This document shows positions 34,250 through 42,553 of a DNA stretch of 50,074 nt, piece by piece. The position numbers and the translations under genes are program-made. The first letter of the stretch is position 1, and each line of letters starts with the position of its first letter. Location: assembly GCA_020443325.1 (NCBI GenBank), contig JAGRIK010000179.1, forward strand, positions 1 through 50,074, written 5' to 3'. The notes below the pieces were generated by a model, which ran no database searches, was not told where the DNA came from, and was given only the letters and a program-made list of their open reading frames with translations. The DNA comes from Halioglobus sp. Lineage in GTDB: Bacteria > Pseudomonadota > Gammaproteobacteria > Pseudomonadales > Halieaceae.

Positions 34250-35032
34250 ATGTTCGAGATCGTTCCCAGGGTTCGAAAGACCGCCGCGATACTGCTACCC
34301 AAAACGCATATCTTCCTCTTGAGTCATATGCGGGCTTATACCAGTCTTTTTGGCCATATTATGGGCTCCAATCCCGCGATCTGCGGTTACTATGAAATGC
34401 ACATCGGCTACCACAGCTGGAAGAGCCCGATCAGGCAAAAGCTGCTGTACTTCCGACAGGAAACAGCCAAGCCGGGCTTCACCTGCATGTTTGACAAAAT
34501 ACTCCACAACGAACACAACGTGGCGCTGGATGTTCTCAACAGCCGCAGGGCCAGAAACCTGTTTTGCCTGCGGCGACCACAGGACGTTATTCCCAGTATA
34601 TTGAAGCTGTATCGGGATATAGATCCTGCTCATGAGTTCAATTCCGAGGCTTTTGCCACCCGCTATTACGTGGATCGACTGGCCATGCTGAACAACATGG
34701 CAGAGCATATCGAACGCGGGTTTTTCTACTTCGATGCAGAATCGCTCAAGCTGCGTTCCGGTGAGTGCCTGGGCAACCTTAGCGATTGGCTGCAACTGAA
34801 GACGCCACTTACGGATACCTATTCATTACAGAAGTACACGTCCCGGGAACGATACGGAGACAGCTCCGAGGCACTCAGGGCCGGCCGCATACGCAAGGAC
34901 ACGCCAAAGTATGATCAATGGCCGGTAAATGAAGCGTTAATGAAGGATGCCTACAGCGCTTACTGCGATACAAGAAGCAACCTGATCACATTGAGCGACA
35001 GAAACACTGTTGTGGATTCGACACCCCCGTGA
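34250..35032 (+). CDS. Sulfotransferase-like protein with atypical PAPS loop
   Basis: This 260-residue protein has the layout of small sulfotransferases: an N-terminal strand and loop IFLLSHMRAYTSLFGHIMGS (about 21-40) in the place of the 5'-phosphosulfate loop, a YYEMHIGYHSW segment typical after it, and LFCLRRPQDVIPSILKLYRD near 103-122 as the 3'-phosphate site. The loop lacks the usual G-x-x-R-S/T-G-T/S pattern, so activity is uncertain; similar SHxR-type loops occur in some polysaccharide sulfotransferase-like families. The gene begins 26 bp after GT2 and is followed by the TPR gene. It is a likely candidate for sugar modification. Confidence 0.6.
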   Translation: MFEIVPRVRKTAAILLPKTHIFLLSHMRAYTSLFGHIMGSNPAICGYYEMHIGYHSWKSPIRQKLLYFRQETAKPGFTCMFDKILHNEHNVALDVLNSRRARNLFCLRRPQDVIPSILKLYRDIDPAHEFNSEAFATRYYVDRLAMLNNMAEHIERGFFYFDAESLKLRSGECLGNLSDWLQLKTPLTDTYSLQKYTSRERYGDSSEALRAGRIRKDTPKYDQWPVNEALMKDAYSAYCDTRSNLITLSDRNTVVDSTPP

Positions 35033-35149
35033 ACGCAATGACGAATTACAGACGCCCATTGGGTCACGCCCGGCCTCACGCACGAACCTTACGCCGGCTG
35101 GGCAATTGCGATAACATCGAACAACGATTAACCATTCCAGAGCGACAAA

Positions 35150-35920
35150 ATGCCTGCATTCCCAAGTAAAGCCAATATTCTCACCTCCGCCTGTATCGCC
35201 CTGGTAGTCGGGTTTACAAGCCTGCCCGGGCACGCCGAGACAAAAGCACCGTGGGTCGGGGAAACCCTGGAAGGCGAGAAATGTGTGGGGAAGAGCATTG
35301 GATTCGGTCCCTACGACTACCTCAGGCGCGCACAACTTGCAGCGGAACTGAACGTCGTGGAGAGTGCACACTTCACCCCCGAGGTCGAAGGACTGGATAG
35401 CGGCAATACAGCGCCTGCGATCAACGATATCGCTTACACGCTGATGGCCTGGCCCAACCATCACAGGGCCCTGCACAGTGCAATGAAGTACCGGATGCGG
35501 TTCAAGGATTGGCCGGAAAATTCCCAGGTTCCACCTGCAGAGTGCCAGATGCAAAGAGCCATGGAGTTCAGCCCCTCGGACCCGATCCCGTATATGATGT
35601 ACGGTTTACTCCTGCACAAATGGCAACAGTACGAGAAGGCGTTATTCGCCTATCGGGTCGCCAACAAGCTGCAACCCAACGACATCCTGACGCTGTACAA
35701 CATGGGCCTGACGCTGGTGGAACTGGAGCAGTACGACGAGGCAATAAAAACAGCAAACACTGTGTACGCCGCGGGTATGCCGCTCCCGGGATTGAAAAAC
35801 AAGCTGGTTGCAGCCGGGCAGTGGCCAACAGCAGGGAAAGCGGCGACAGCTGAAAAAGCGCCACCGAAAGTTGAAGTGCAAAAGCAAAAGCCCAAAAAAT
35901 CAGTCGACGGCAGCGAGTAG
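35150..35920 (+). CDS. Secreted TPR-type protein
   Basis: This 256-residue protein has a signal peptide (cleavage likely after GHA, about residue 29), a middle region with GFGPYDYLRRAQLAAELNVVE, and TPR-like helices in SDPIPYMMYGLLLHKWQQYEKALFAYRVANKLQP and the following repeat. The C-terminus is Lys/Pro/Ala-rich and low in complexity. TPR proteins of this kind assist polysaccharide assembly or export in the periplasm, so a scaffold role is inferred. The 3' end overlaps the convergent deacetylase gene by 21 bp. It is the last gene of the + strand trio. Confidence 0.7.
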   Translation: MPAFPSKANILTSACIALVVGFTSLPGHAETKAPWVGETLEGEKCVGKSIGFGPYDYLRRAQLAAELNVVESAHFTPEVEGLDSGNTAPAINDIAYTLMAWPNHHRALHSAMKYRMRFKDWPENSQVPPAECQMQRAMEFSPSDPIPYMMYGLLLHKWQQYEKALFAYRVANKLQPNDILTLYNMGLTLVELEQYDEAIKTANTVYAAGMPLPGLKNKLVAAGQWPTAGKAATAEKAPPKVEVQKQKPKKSVDGSE

Positions 35921-36886
35921 CGGGTCCACATTGCGGTAACTGGCCAGCAACCGTGCTGCAAACTTGAGCGGGTGCCTGTCCCAGGGCGTAAAACGGGGAA
36001 GCTGGTACCTGTCGCTCGTTGTTGTGCTGACGCCCCAGTGCGTCGATACGGCCGCCTTGAAACCGAGTTCCCTCACCATGTCGCGGTGCTCCATCTTGTA
36101 ATCAAGGTCCGGCCGGCCATTCGGATAGGCAAATACATCGACCGGTGCCTGTAACAGCGCTTCCAGGTACTGCTTGCTCTCCTGGACTTCCCTACGAGCG
36201 ATGTCTCCGCCGATACTGGAGAGAATGGGATGGTTCACGGTGTGCGCGCCGATGGAAACGCCGTTTCGCGCCAGGGACTGCACCTGGGCGTCCGTCATCA
36301 TCAGGTCGTCAGGTAATTTCCCGCCGTGCTTCTGGATGCGGGTGACCAACGCCAGTCGCTCCTGCGGATCGAAGTGTTTAATCTGTTGCAAAATACTGTC
36401 GACAGCGTCCAGCCGCTGTTCAGTGGAGCGCAGCGGGTAACAATCGAGATTAAGTTCCCTCAGGTCCAGCACCTCATCCGGACAATTTCGCAACACTTCT
36501 ATCACGGTGTCATTCCACATACGCCCGCCATTCAGGAAACCCGTGCTGACAAATACTGTTGCCGGTACACCGTACTTTTTCAACACTGGCATGGCGTGGG
36601 TTTCATTGTCGGCATAGCCATCATCGAAGGTCACGCAAACAGCGCCATCGGGAAGCGAGCCCGACTGCAATCGCTCCACCGCCTCAACTAGCGGCAGCGG
36701 ATGGAAATACTCCCGCAGAATGCGCATCTGCGCATCAAACTCTTCAACAGTGGGCTCACCGGCACGCATCTCATCGCGCTGGGGAACCACCCGGTGGTAA
36801 ATCAAAATGGACAGGCGCTGCTTGCGATGTGCGCTGAATACCAGAGGTACCATTCGTGCAACAAGCCCGGGAAACAGGTCTTTCAC
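35900..36886 (-). CDS. Polysaccharide deacetylase family protein
   Basis: This 328-residue NodB-fold protein carries VTFDDGYADN (TFDDG at 86-90) with the catalytic and metal aspartates, the His pair in SIGAHTVNHPIL (His215, His219), and a late FAYPNGRPD motif. It lacks an obvious signal peptide. It should remove N- or O-acetyl groups from a sugar. It differs clearly from the XrtA-type deacetylase at 46301, so the locus has two unrelated deacetylase types. The start overlaps the O-ligase stop by 4 bp, making it the last gene of the long minus-strand operon. Confidence 0.88.
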   Translation of the reverse strand: MKDLFPGLVARMVPLVFSAHRKQRLSILIYHRVVPQRDEMRAGEPTVEEFDAQMRILREYFHPLPLVEAVERLQSGSLPDGAVCVTFDDGYADNETHAMPVLKKYGVPATVFVSTGFLNGGRMWNDTVIEVLRNCPDEVLDLRELNLDCYPLRSTEQRLDAVDSILQQIKHFDPQERLALVTRIQKHGGKLPDDLMMTDAQVQSLARNGVSIGAHTVNHPILSSIGGDIARREVQESKQYLEALLQAPVDVFAYPNGRPDLDYKMEHRDMVRELGFKAAVSTHWGVSTTTSDRYQLPRFTPWDRHPLKFAARLLASYRNVDPLLAAVD

Positions 36887-38202
36887 GAGGCGTCCACTCT
36901 TTTCCCGCGCACAGGTGCCCGCAGGCCGCGCCTTGGGAGCTTGCTCACTTGTGCCGCAGCCCCTGCGTTTTCATGCGGGGTTTTCGCCATACGATGGAGC
37001 GTTACGGTAATGGCCATGAAATGCCACGCCAGGTCGAAGTAGGAAAGGCTCAGGAAAGCGCCACCCGCCATGAAGGCTACGATCGATATCTGGATCATCC
37101 GCGCAAGGAAGTTGTAATCGGCTCGCTCCGGATCATTTGCAGTCAACTTGATGACGTGGTGCAACTGTCGCCACATCAGCAACAGTATCAACAGGAACAT
37201 GATCAAGCCGGGCCACCCCCCATCATTCAGCACGCTGAAATAAATGCTGTGCGCGACAAACGCCCTCTCTGTATAGATGCCGTAGCGGTAATAGTTCTCC
37301 AGTGACCATGACCCGAAGCCCCCGCCTGTAACGCGATCATTCGCCACTGCAATGCTGTATTCCCAGGCGCGGATACGCCCCATCGAAGATGAGTCATCCT
37401 GGTACTCGGCGATGGAGTCCACCCGATCATGCCAACTCTGCGGCATAAACATCACCGTAAGTGTGGCCAGGAAAACGAATACCATCGATGTCACCAGTTT
37501 GCTATTGGATTTCCACCAGTAGTACGCGCCCACCGCAAGAATCGCCAACACCGCCCCACGCGACTGCGAACCGATCACTGAGGCGAGGCTGAAGAAAATG
37601 CAGAAAGGCATTATCTTCCTGACCCAGGGCCGTGGCGGGAACCTGCGCAGGTACACCATGAGCGGCACGACCATCAGTATGGCTACCGCCAGCGCATTAT
37701 TTTCCTGGATCTCACTGCCTGCGGGCCCGAATACGTGATAGCCCCCGCCCGTCATGAACGTGAATATCCCGCCTTTCACACTGTAGAAGCCGATGGAGAA
37801 TACGATCACCCAAATCAGCTGGTTCACTCGCTGGAAATCCCGCATCAGCATCAGCGTGACGAACGTAATCAGCTGAATCTTGAGTACCTTGACCCACTGC
37901 AGGTAGGCCAGGTCGGGATAGAAAGCAAAGACTGAGCATATCGATAGCCAGACCAGGAAGAGCACCCAGATAACCACAAGTGGATTCGCCGGCAGCCCCT
38001 TCTTTTCCTTGCTGAAAAGTAGCGAGAACAGCAATACGATGGCCACGATCTGGGCAAAGGGCATGTTATAGGCAAACCCCCAGGCCAGGCGGTGCGGGTT
38101 CATATAGCTCAACCAGGACCAGGCGAGCACGCCGTACCAGGGATAGCGCAGTATGAACGGCAGCATACCGAACACGACCAGCGTGATAATCACGTCGCGC
38201 AT
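36883..38202 (-). CDS. Exosortase A-associated O-antigen ligase-like polymerase
   Basis: This 439-residue protein has about ten or eleven membrane helices and a long periplasmic loop. WYGVLAWSWLSYMNPHRLAW near the N-terminus and HVFGPAGSEIQENNALAVAI are the marks of the XrtA-associated O-ligase family (TIGR03097). GGGFGSWSLENYYRYG and FVAHSIYFSVLNDGGWPG match the Wzy/WaaL loop. It should polymerise repeat units or ligate glycan chains at the periplasmic face. AGGAG-like purines (GGGAGAAG) precede the ATG. The C-terminal tail is basic (RRGLRAPVRGKR). Confidence 0.9.
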   Translation of the reverse strand: MRDVIITLVVFGMLPFILRYPWYGVLAWSWLSYMNPHRLAWGFAYNMPFAQIVAIVLLFSLLFSKEKKGLPANPLVVIWVLFLVWLSICSVFAFYPDLAYLQWVKVLKIQLITFVTLMLMRDFQRVNQLIWVIVFSIGFYSVKGGIFTFMTGGGYHVFGPAGSEIQENNALAVAILMVVPLMVYLRRFPPRPWVRKIMPFCIFFSLASVIGSQSRGAVLAILAVGAYYWWKSNSKLVTSMVFVFLATLTVMFMPQSWHDRVDSIAEYQDDSSSMGRIRAWEYSIAVANDRVTGGGFGSWSLENYYRYGIYTERAFVAHSIYFSVLNDGGWPGLIMFLLILLLMWRQLHHVIKLTANDPERADYNFLARMIQISIVAFMAGGAFLSLSYFDLAWHFMAITVTLHRMAKTPHENAGAAAQVSKLPRRGLRAPVRGKRVDAS

Positions 38203-38226
38203 CAGGTCTTCTCCCGGTCTGCCGGG

Positions 38227-39576
38227 CTAGTTAGCGAGCTGACTGACAACATAGCGAAATTTACCCGAAGCCTCGCGTTCAATTTTACTGACATAGACGA
38301 AGTTGACGACCAGTGAATCTCCCAGCCGGCGCCTGAACTGCTCCGTAACCGTGTTCTCGAGTTTGGCAGTATCACTGGAGGAAGTCACAACCTGCAGTGT
38401 AATTCTGGTCAGGGTCTCCTGTACGATCCTGAACTCTTCCACCTCGGGTATTTCCCGCAACACATAAATCAGGGCCAGGCCGTGCAGTACCGTACCGTCC
38501 GCAGCCTTGACGAAATCCGTGGTGCGGCCCTCAATCTCGGCCAGCACCGGCAACCCGCGCCCACAGGTACAGTTCTCACTGGACAAGCTGCCCACATCAC
38601 CCGTGCGATAGCGTACAAAGGGAAAGTCACCCGTGCTCAGGTGCGTGATGACGATCTCCCCTTTCTCCCCGGGTGGCAACACGGTCCCATCCCCGGACAC
38701 TATCTCGACGACGATATCTTCAGCCGTAATATGCAGCGCACCCTGCGGGCACTCGTGCGCGATAAACCCGGCGTCCCGCCCACCATACCCGTTCGCGACG
38801 GGAGCGCCAAATGCAGTTTCAATCGCCTTGCGCTGATGCGGATAAAGCCGCTCAGACGTAACGAACACCACCTTTATGCCGAGGTTATCAACGGAATAGC
38901 CATTGTTGGTGACATACTCAGCCATCAATGCCAGCGACGAGGGATAGCCGAACAGCATTCGAGGCCTGAATTTCTTGACGCGCTGCGTAAACTGCAGCAA
39001 GTTCGCATTGGACATCTCGAATGCGGACAACAGTTCGGTGCGCAGTAACTTGTCGCGCACGAGGCGCACCCTGTCCTGCGAACCCAGTTCTATCGGGGAG
39101 CCCCACACGACGATCTCGGGATCGCCAATATCGACGTCCCACCACCGGGTGGCCCGCCACTTTGCCGCGACATCGTGACTGACCCGCTCCTTGCCACGGT
39201 AGAAGATCAGCGGTTCACCGCTGGAGCCCCCGGTACTGAATTTTTCCAGATTCCCGGCATTATCCGCTTTCAGGCGATCCATGTTAGAGCGGATATCCGG
39301 CTTGCCCGTCAGCGGCAACCGCTGCAGGTCAGAGACACGGGTCACACCGGCAGGATCGAAATCGAGCTCACTGAAGAGATCACGGTAGTACGGGACATGG
39401 CGCCCGATGCGCACGAGAAAATCCCGCAGGTGTTGGGCCTGAAGTTGCTCCAGCTCCGGGGGTGACAGCCACTGCGAACGCTCCATCGCGCGCAGGACCT
39501 CTACCGAGTTGTGCCCTTTCAGGCGCTCGTGTAACGGGAACAACCCGCCAGACACCAGTTTCGTATAGAGGCTCAT
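38227..39576 (-). CDS. CapK/phenylacetate-CoA ligase-like adenylate-forming protein
   Basis: This 449-residue protein resembles the PaaK/CapK branch of adenylate-forming enzymes. The phosphate-binding loop is FSTGGSSGEPLIFYRG near 110-125, then comes GYGGRDAGFIAHECPQGALH, PPGEKGEIVITHLSTGDFP with RYRTGDVG, and a C-terminal lysine-bearing SGKFRYVVS. It could activate a carboxylate as an acyl-adenylate for transfer to ACP, CoA or a sugar amine. In a polysaccharide locus acylation of the repeat unit is the likely use. The ATG overlaps the upstream GT4 stop by 4 bp. A GTG/TTG extension upstream is rejected because it runs into that gene. Confidence 0.82.
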   Translation of the reverse strand: MSLYTKLVSGGLFPLHERLKGHNSVEVLRAMERSQWLSPPELEQLQAQHLRDFLVRIGRHVPYYRDLFSELDFDPAGVTRVSDLQRLPLTGKPDIRSNMDRLKADNAGNLEKFSTGGSSGEPLIFYRGKERVSHDVAAKWRATRWWDVDIGDPEIVVWGSPIELGSQDRVRLVRDKLLRTELLSAFEMSNANLLQFTQRVKKFRPRMLFGYPSSLALMAEYVTNNGYSVDNLGIKVVFVTSERLYPHQRKAIETAFGAPVANGYGGRDAGFIAHECPQGALHITAEDIVVEIVSGDGTVLPPGEKGEIVITHLSTGDFPFVRYRTGDVGSLSSENCTCGRGLPVLAEIEGRTTDFVKAADGTVLHGLALIYVLREIPEVEEFRIVQETLTRITLQVVTSSSDTAKLENTVTEQFRRRLGDSLVVNFVYVSKIEREASGKFRYVVSQLAN

Positions 39577-40652
39577 ACTGCCACCGCGTGGGTATTGTAA
39601 AGTGCCAGCCACATCGGCCTCACCTCGTCCCAGGCGTACTGCGCCACTGCGCGGCAGCCCTGTTCCCGCAACTGGCTGCGCAGCGACTTCTCGGTGTAGA
39701 GCTTGATCATCGCCTGCGCCATCGCCGGTGCGTCATCCGGTGGCACCAGTAACGCGGTATGCCCATCCTCCACAATATAGGGAACTCCTCCCACGTTGGT
39801 CGATATGACCGGCACCCCGCATGCGAGTGCTTCCAGCACTGAATTCGGCATATTGTCCACCCGGGAGGGATTCAGCATGGCGTGCGCATTGTGGTAGAGC
39901 TCAACCACCTGCTGACGCTCCAAACGCCCCAGGAACACCACTGCGTCACCCAGACCGAGCTGTTCAACCAGACGCTGCAGTTCCGCCCGCAGCGGGCCAC
40001 TTCCGGCAATCCTGAGACGCAGGGAGGGAACCTGTTCCCTGGCAATCGCCAGTGCACGAATCGCGGTCTCCAGTCCGTAAATAGGCTCGAGGTTGCGCGT
40101 AATCGCAAAAGTAAACTCTGTCTCGGGTGGCTCAGACACGGCGGGGGAAAATGTCTCCAGGTCGATAATATTGGGAATTACGGAAGCCGCCAGGCCGAAC
40201 TCGCTGAACACCTGGCGCAGGAAACCCGAGGGCACCACCAGCTGCGCCGCCCTCACCATGGACGGTTTCACCCAGCGGGCCGATGCACCGAGGTATTCCC
40301 TGGCCTCGCCGCCACGGTAATTGACAATCACCGGCTTTTTCCGCAGCCGGCCAATCCAGATCACAGGTGCCGCGAACAACTGCCAGGACCAACCGGAGTT
40401 TGCCATCAGGTGGATCACATCCACCCTGCCGGCCAGTCGCCAGATACGAACCAGGTACGGGACGATGCGAAACAACGCGCGCAACCCGCGTATTTTTCCA
40501 ATCAGGGCTGGCCGGTAGGGTGCGTTGGTCTGTACCAGCTCAACGGCCACTCCCTCTTCCGCCAACAAGCGCGCCAGCTGCAAGGTTTGCATGGCCATAC
40601 CGCCGTTGGGCGGTGGCAGCGGCCCGACAAGCCCCAGACGCATGCGCTTCAT
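39573..40652 (-). CDS. GT4-family glycosyltransferase
   Basis: This 359-residue GT-B enzyme begins LGLVGPLPPPNGGMAMQTLQ, with the glycine-rich acceptor loop, and has FAITRNLEPIYGLETAIRAL, VVFLGRLERQQV and the donor-site MLNPSRVDNMPNSVLEALAC (E-x7-E type) in the C-terminal half. It transfers a nucleotide-activated sugar. It lies between the canonical amidotransferase gene and the CapK-like gene with 4-bp overlaps at both ends, so its product should act in the same assembly step set. Confidence 0.88.
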   Translation of the reverse strand: MKRMRLGLVGPLPPPNGGMAMQTLQLARLLAEEGVAVELVQTNAPYRPALIGKIRGLRALFRIVPYLVRIWRLAGRVDVIHLMANSGWSWQLFAAPVIWIGRLRKKPVIVNYRGGEAREYLGASARWVKPSMVRAAQLVVPSGFLRQVFSEFGLAASVIPNIIDLETFSPAVSEPPETEFTFAITRNLEPIYGLETAIRALAIAREQVPSLRLRIAGSGPLRAELQRLVEQLGLGDAVVFLGRLERQQVVELYHNAHAMLNPSRVDNMPNSVLEALACGVPVISTNVGGVPYIVEDGHTALLVPPDDAPAMAQAMIKLYTEKSLRSQLREQGCRAVAQYAWDEVRPMWLALYNTHAVAV

Positions 40653-42550
40653 CTCACCGTAAAGTTGTCATTGGCAATCGCTGCCTGGAACATCATCAGC
40701 GACCACAGGGGGGCGCTGTACTCGCGCAACCCCGACTGGTGGTCGTTCACCAGTTTTTCAAGGTAATCCTGGTTAAACAGCCCGGTCTGCGCCAGCCCGC
40801 CTTCCAGCAGGGATTCACGCAATCGCTGCTTCAGGGGACCGCGGAACCATTTACCCAGAGGCACGCCGAACCCCATCTTCGGGCGGTACAGCACATCGTG
40901 CGAGAGATGAGGCTCCAGCGCTTTCTTGAGGATGTACTTCCCCTCCTGCCCCCGCAATTTGTAATTCACCGGCAAGCCCGATATCCACTCCACAAACTTG
41001 TGATCGAGCAGCGGCACACGCACTTCCAGCGAATGCGCCATACTGGCCCGGTCGACCTTGGTCAGGATGTCGCCAACAAGATAGGTTTTCATATCGAGAT
41101 ATTGAATCAGCGACAGCGGGTCGTCGGTGGGGCTGCGCCGGGCGTGGTAGTTGAACGTCTCGACCGCCCGATATCCCTGCAGTTCACGGTGCAGCGCATC
41201 GCTGAACATGGCCTTGCGCTGCTCATCCGACGTCAGCGATACAGAGTGCAGATAGGCCTCGACCGAATTGCGCGCCAGTGACTCAAAGGTTGTCTTCGCA
41301 CGAAACACGCGCGGCGCCCAATCCAGTTTGGGGTACAGTCGACCCAGGGCACCGAATACAGGTTTGCGCACACCCAGCGGCAATGCACTGCGCAGACGCT
41401 CCTCATTCATATGCCAGCGATAGCGCCGGTAACCGGCAAAGTTTTCATCTCCGCCGTCACCGGACAGGGCAACCGTCACACGCTCCCGGGCCAGTTGGCA
41501 CACCCGGTAGGTAGGTATCGCAGAACTGTCGGCATAGGGCTCGTCGTACAGCCCCGCGAGCGTATCCAGCAGATCGAAATCATCACTGGCTACCACCCGC
41601 TCCAGATGGTTGGTCCTGTAGCGCTGCGCCACTTCCCTGGCAAAATCCGTCTCGTTGTACTGCGCGACGTCGAATCCTATCGCGCAGGTATTCACCGGAT
41701 CTGACTGCAGTTGCGCCATCGCGGCCACTACCGCGCTGGAATCCACACCACCGGACAGGAATGCTCCCAGCGGCACTTCGGCCACCAGCCGGATATCGAC
41801 AGCTTCGCGCAGGCGGGTGAACAGTTCGTCACACAGATCGGCTTCCGAACCAACGCTCACCGGTTCGAACGGCACATCCCAGTACTCATGCTGTGCCGGT
41901 AATGGCTTGCCGCGCTCAACCAGCAGGGTGTGGCCGGGGCGCAGCTTGAAGACGTCGCGGTAGATAGTCTTGGGTTCCGGGATGTAGCCCAGCGTAAAGT
42001 AATCTTCCACCGCCTGGGGCTCGAGTTTGCGCGACAAACGGGGGTGCGCCTTGAGGACTTTCAACTCAGAGCCGAAGGCCAGCGTACGGCCGTCAATGAA
42101 GGAGAAAAACAGGGGTTTTACGCCAAGTCGGTCCCGCGCCAGGAACACACACTGTCGAGCTTTGTCGTACAGCGCAAACGCAAACATACCGCGAAAGCGT
42201 GTTACACAGGCCTCACCCCACTCCTGCCAGGCGTAAATTATGACCTCAGTATCGCAGCGGGTCCGGAACTGGTAGCCGCAGGCCTTGAGTTCCTGCGCCA
42301 ACTCGCGGAAATTATAGATTTCCCCGTTGTACACGAGGCAGACATTGCCATCGGCACTGAACATGGGTTGTTGGCCAGAGGACAGATCTATGATCGACAG
42401 GCGACGATGTGCGAGTGCCACGCCTGGCTCCAGGAATTCGCCGCCTTCATCTGGGCCGCGATGAAACTGGGACTGGTTCATCGCCTGCAACAGGTTACGA
42501 TCGAAGTCGCTGCGTCCAACAGTATCGAAAAGCCCGGCAATACCACACAT
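40649..42550 (-). CDS. XrtA-system amidotransferase 1 (asparagine synthetase type)
   Basis: This 633-residue protein has the intact glutaminase N-terminus MCGIAGLFD with Cys2, RGPDEGGEFLEPGVALAHRR, and the synthetase PP-loop GAFLSGGVDSSAVVAAMAQL. It matches the exosortase A-associated amidotransferase 1 family (TIGR03108). It should use glutamine-derived ammonia to amidate a carboxylate, for instance a uronic acid of the repeat unit. The contrast with the Cys-less relative at 23371 is clear. The stop overlaps the GT4 start (ATGA), and its start is 3 bp from the upstream GT gene. Confidence 0.92.
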   Translation of the reverse strand: MCGIAGLFDTVGRSDFDRNLLQAMNQSQFHRGPDEGGEFLEPGVALAHRRLSIIDLSSGQQPMFSADGNVCLVYNGEIYNFRELAQELKACGYQFRTRCDTEVIIYAWQEWGEACVTRFRGMFAFALYDKARQCVFLARDRLGVKPLFFSFIDGRTLAFGSELKVLKAHPRLSRKLEPQAVEDYFTLGYIPEPKTIYRDVFKLRPGHTLLVERGKPLPAQHEYWDVPFEPVSVGSEADLCDELFTRLREAVDIRLVAEVPLGAFLSGGVDSSAVVAAMAQLQSDPVNTCAIGFDVAQYNETDFAREVAQRYRTNHLERVVASDDFDLLDTLAGLYDEPYADSSAIPTYRVCQLARERVTVALSGDGGDENFAGYRRYRWHMNEERLRSALPLGVRKPVFGALGRLYPKLDWAPRVFRAKTTFESLARNSVEAYLHSVSLTSDEQRKAMFSDALHRELQGYRAVETFNYHARRSPTDDPLSLIQYLDMKTYLVGDILTKVDRASMAHSLEVRVPLLDHKFVEWISGLPVNYKLRGQEGKYILKKALEPHLSHDVLYRPKMGFGVPLGKWFRGPLKQRLRESLLEGGLAQTGLFNQDYLEKLVNDHQSGLREYSAPLWSLMMFQAAIANDNFTVR

Positions 42551-42553
42551 AGC

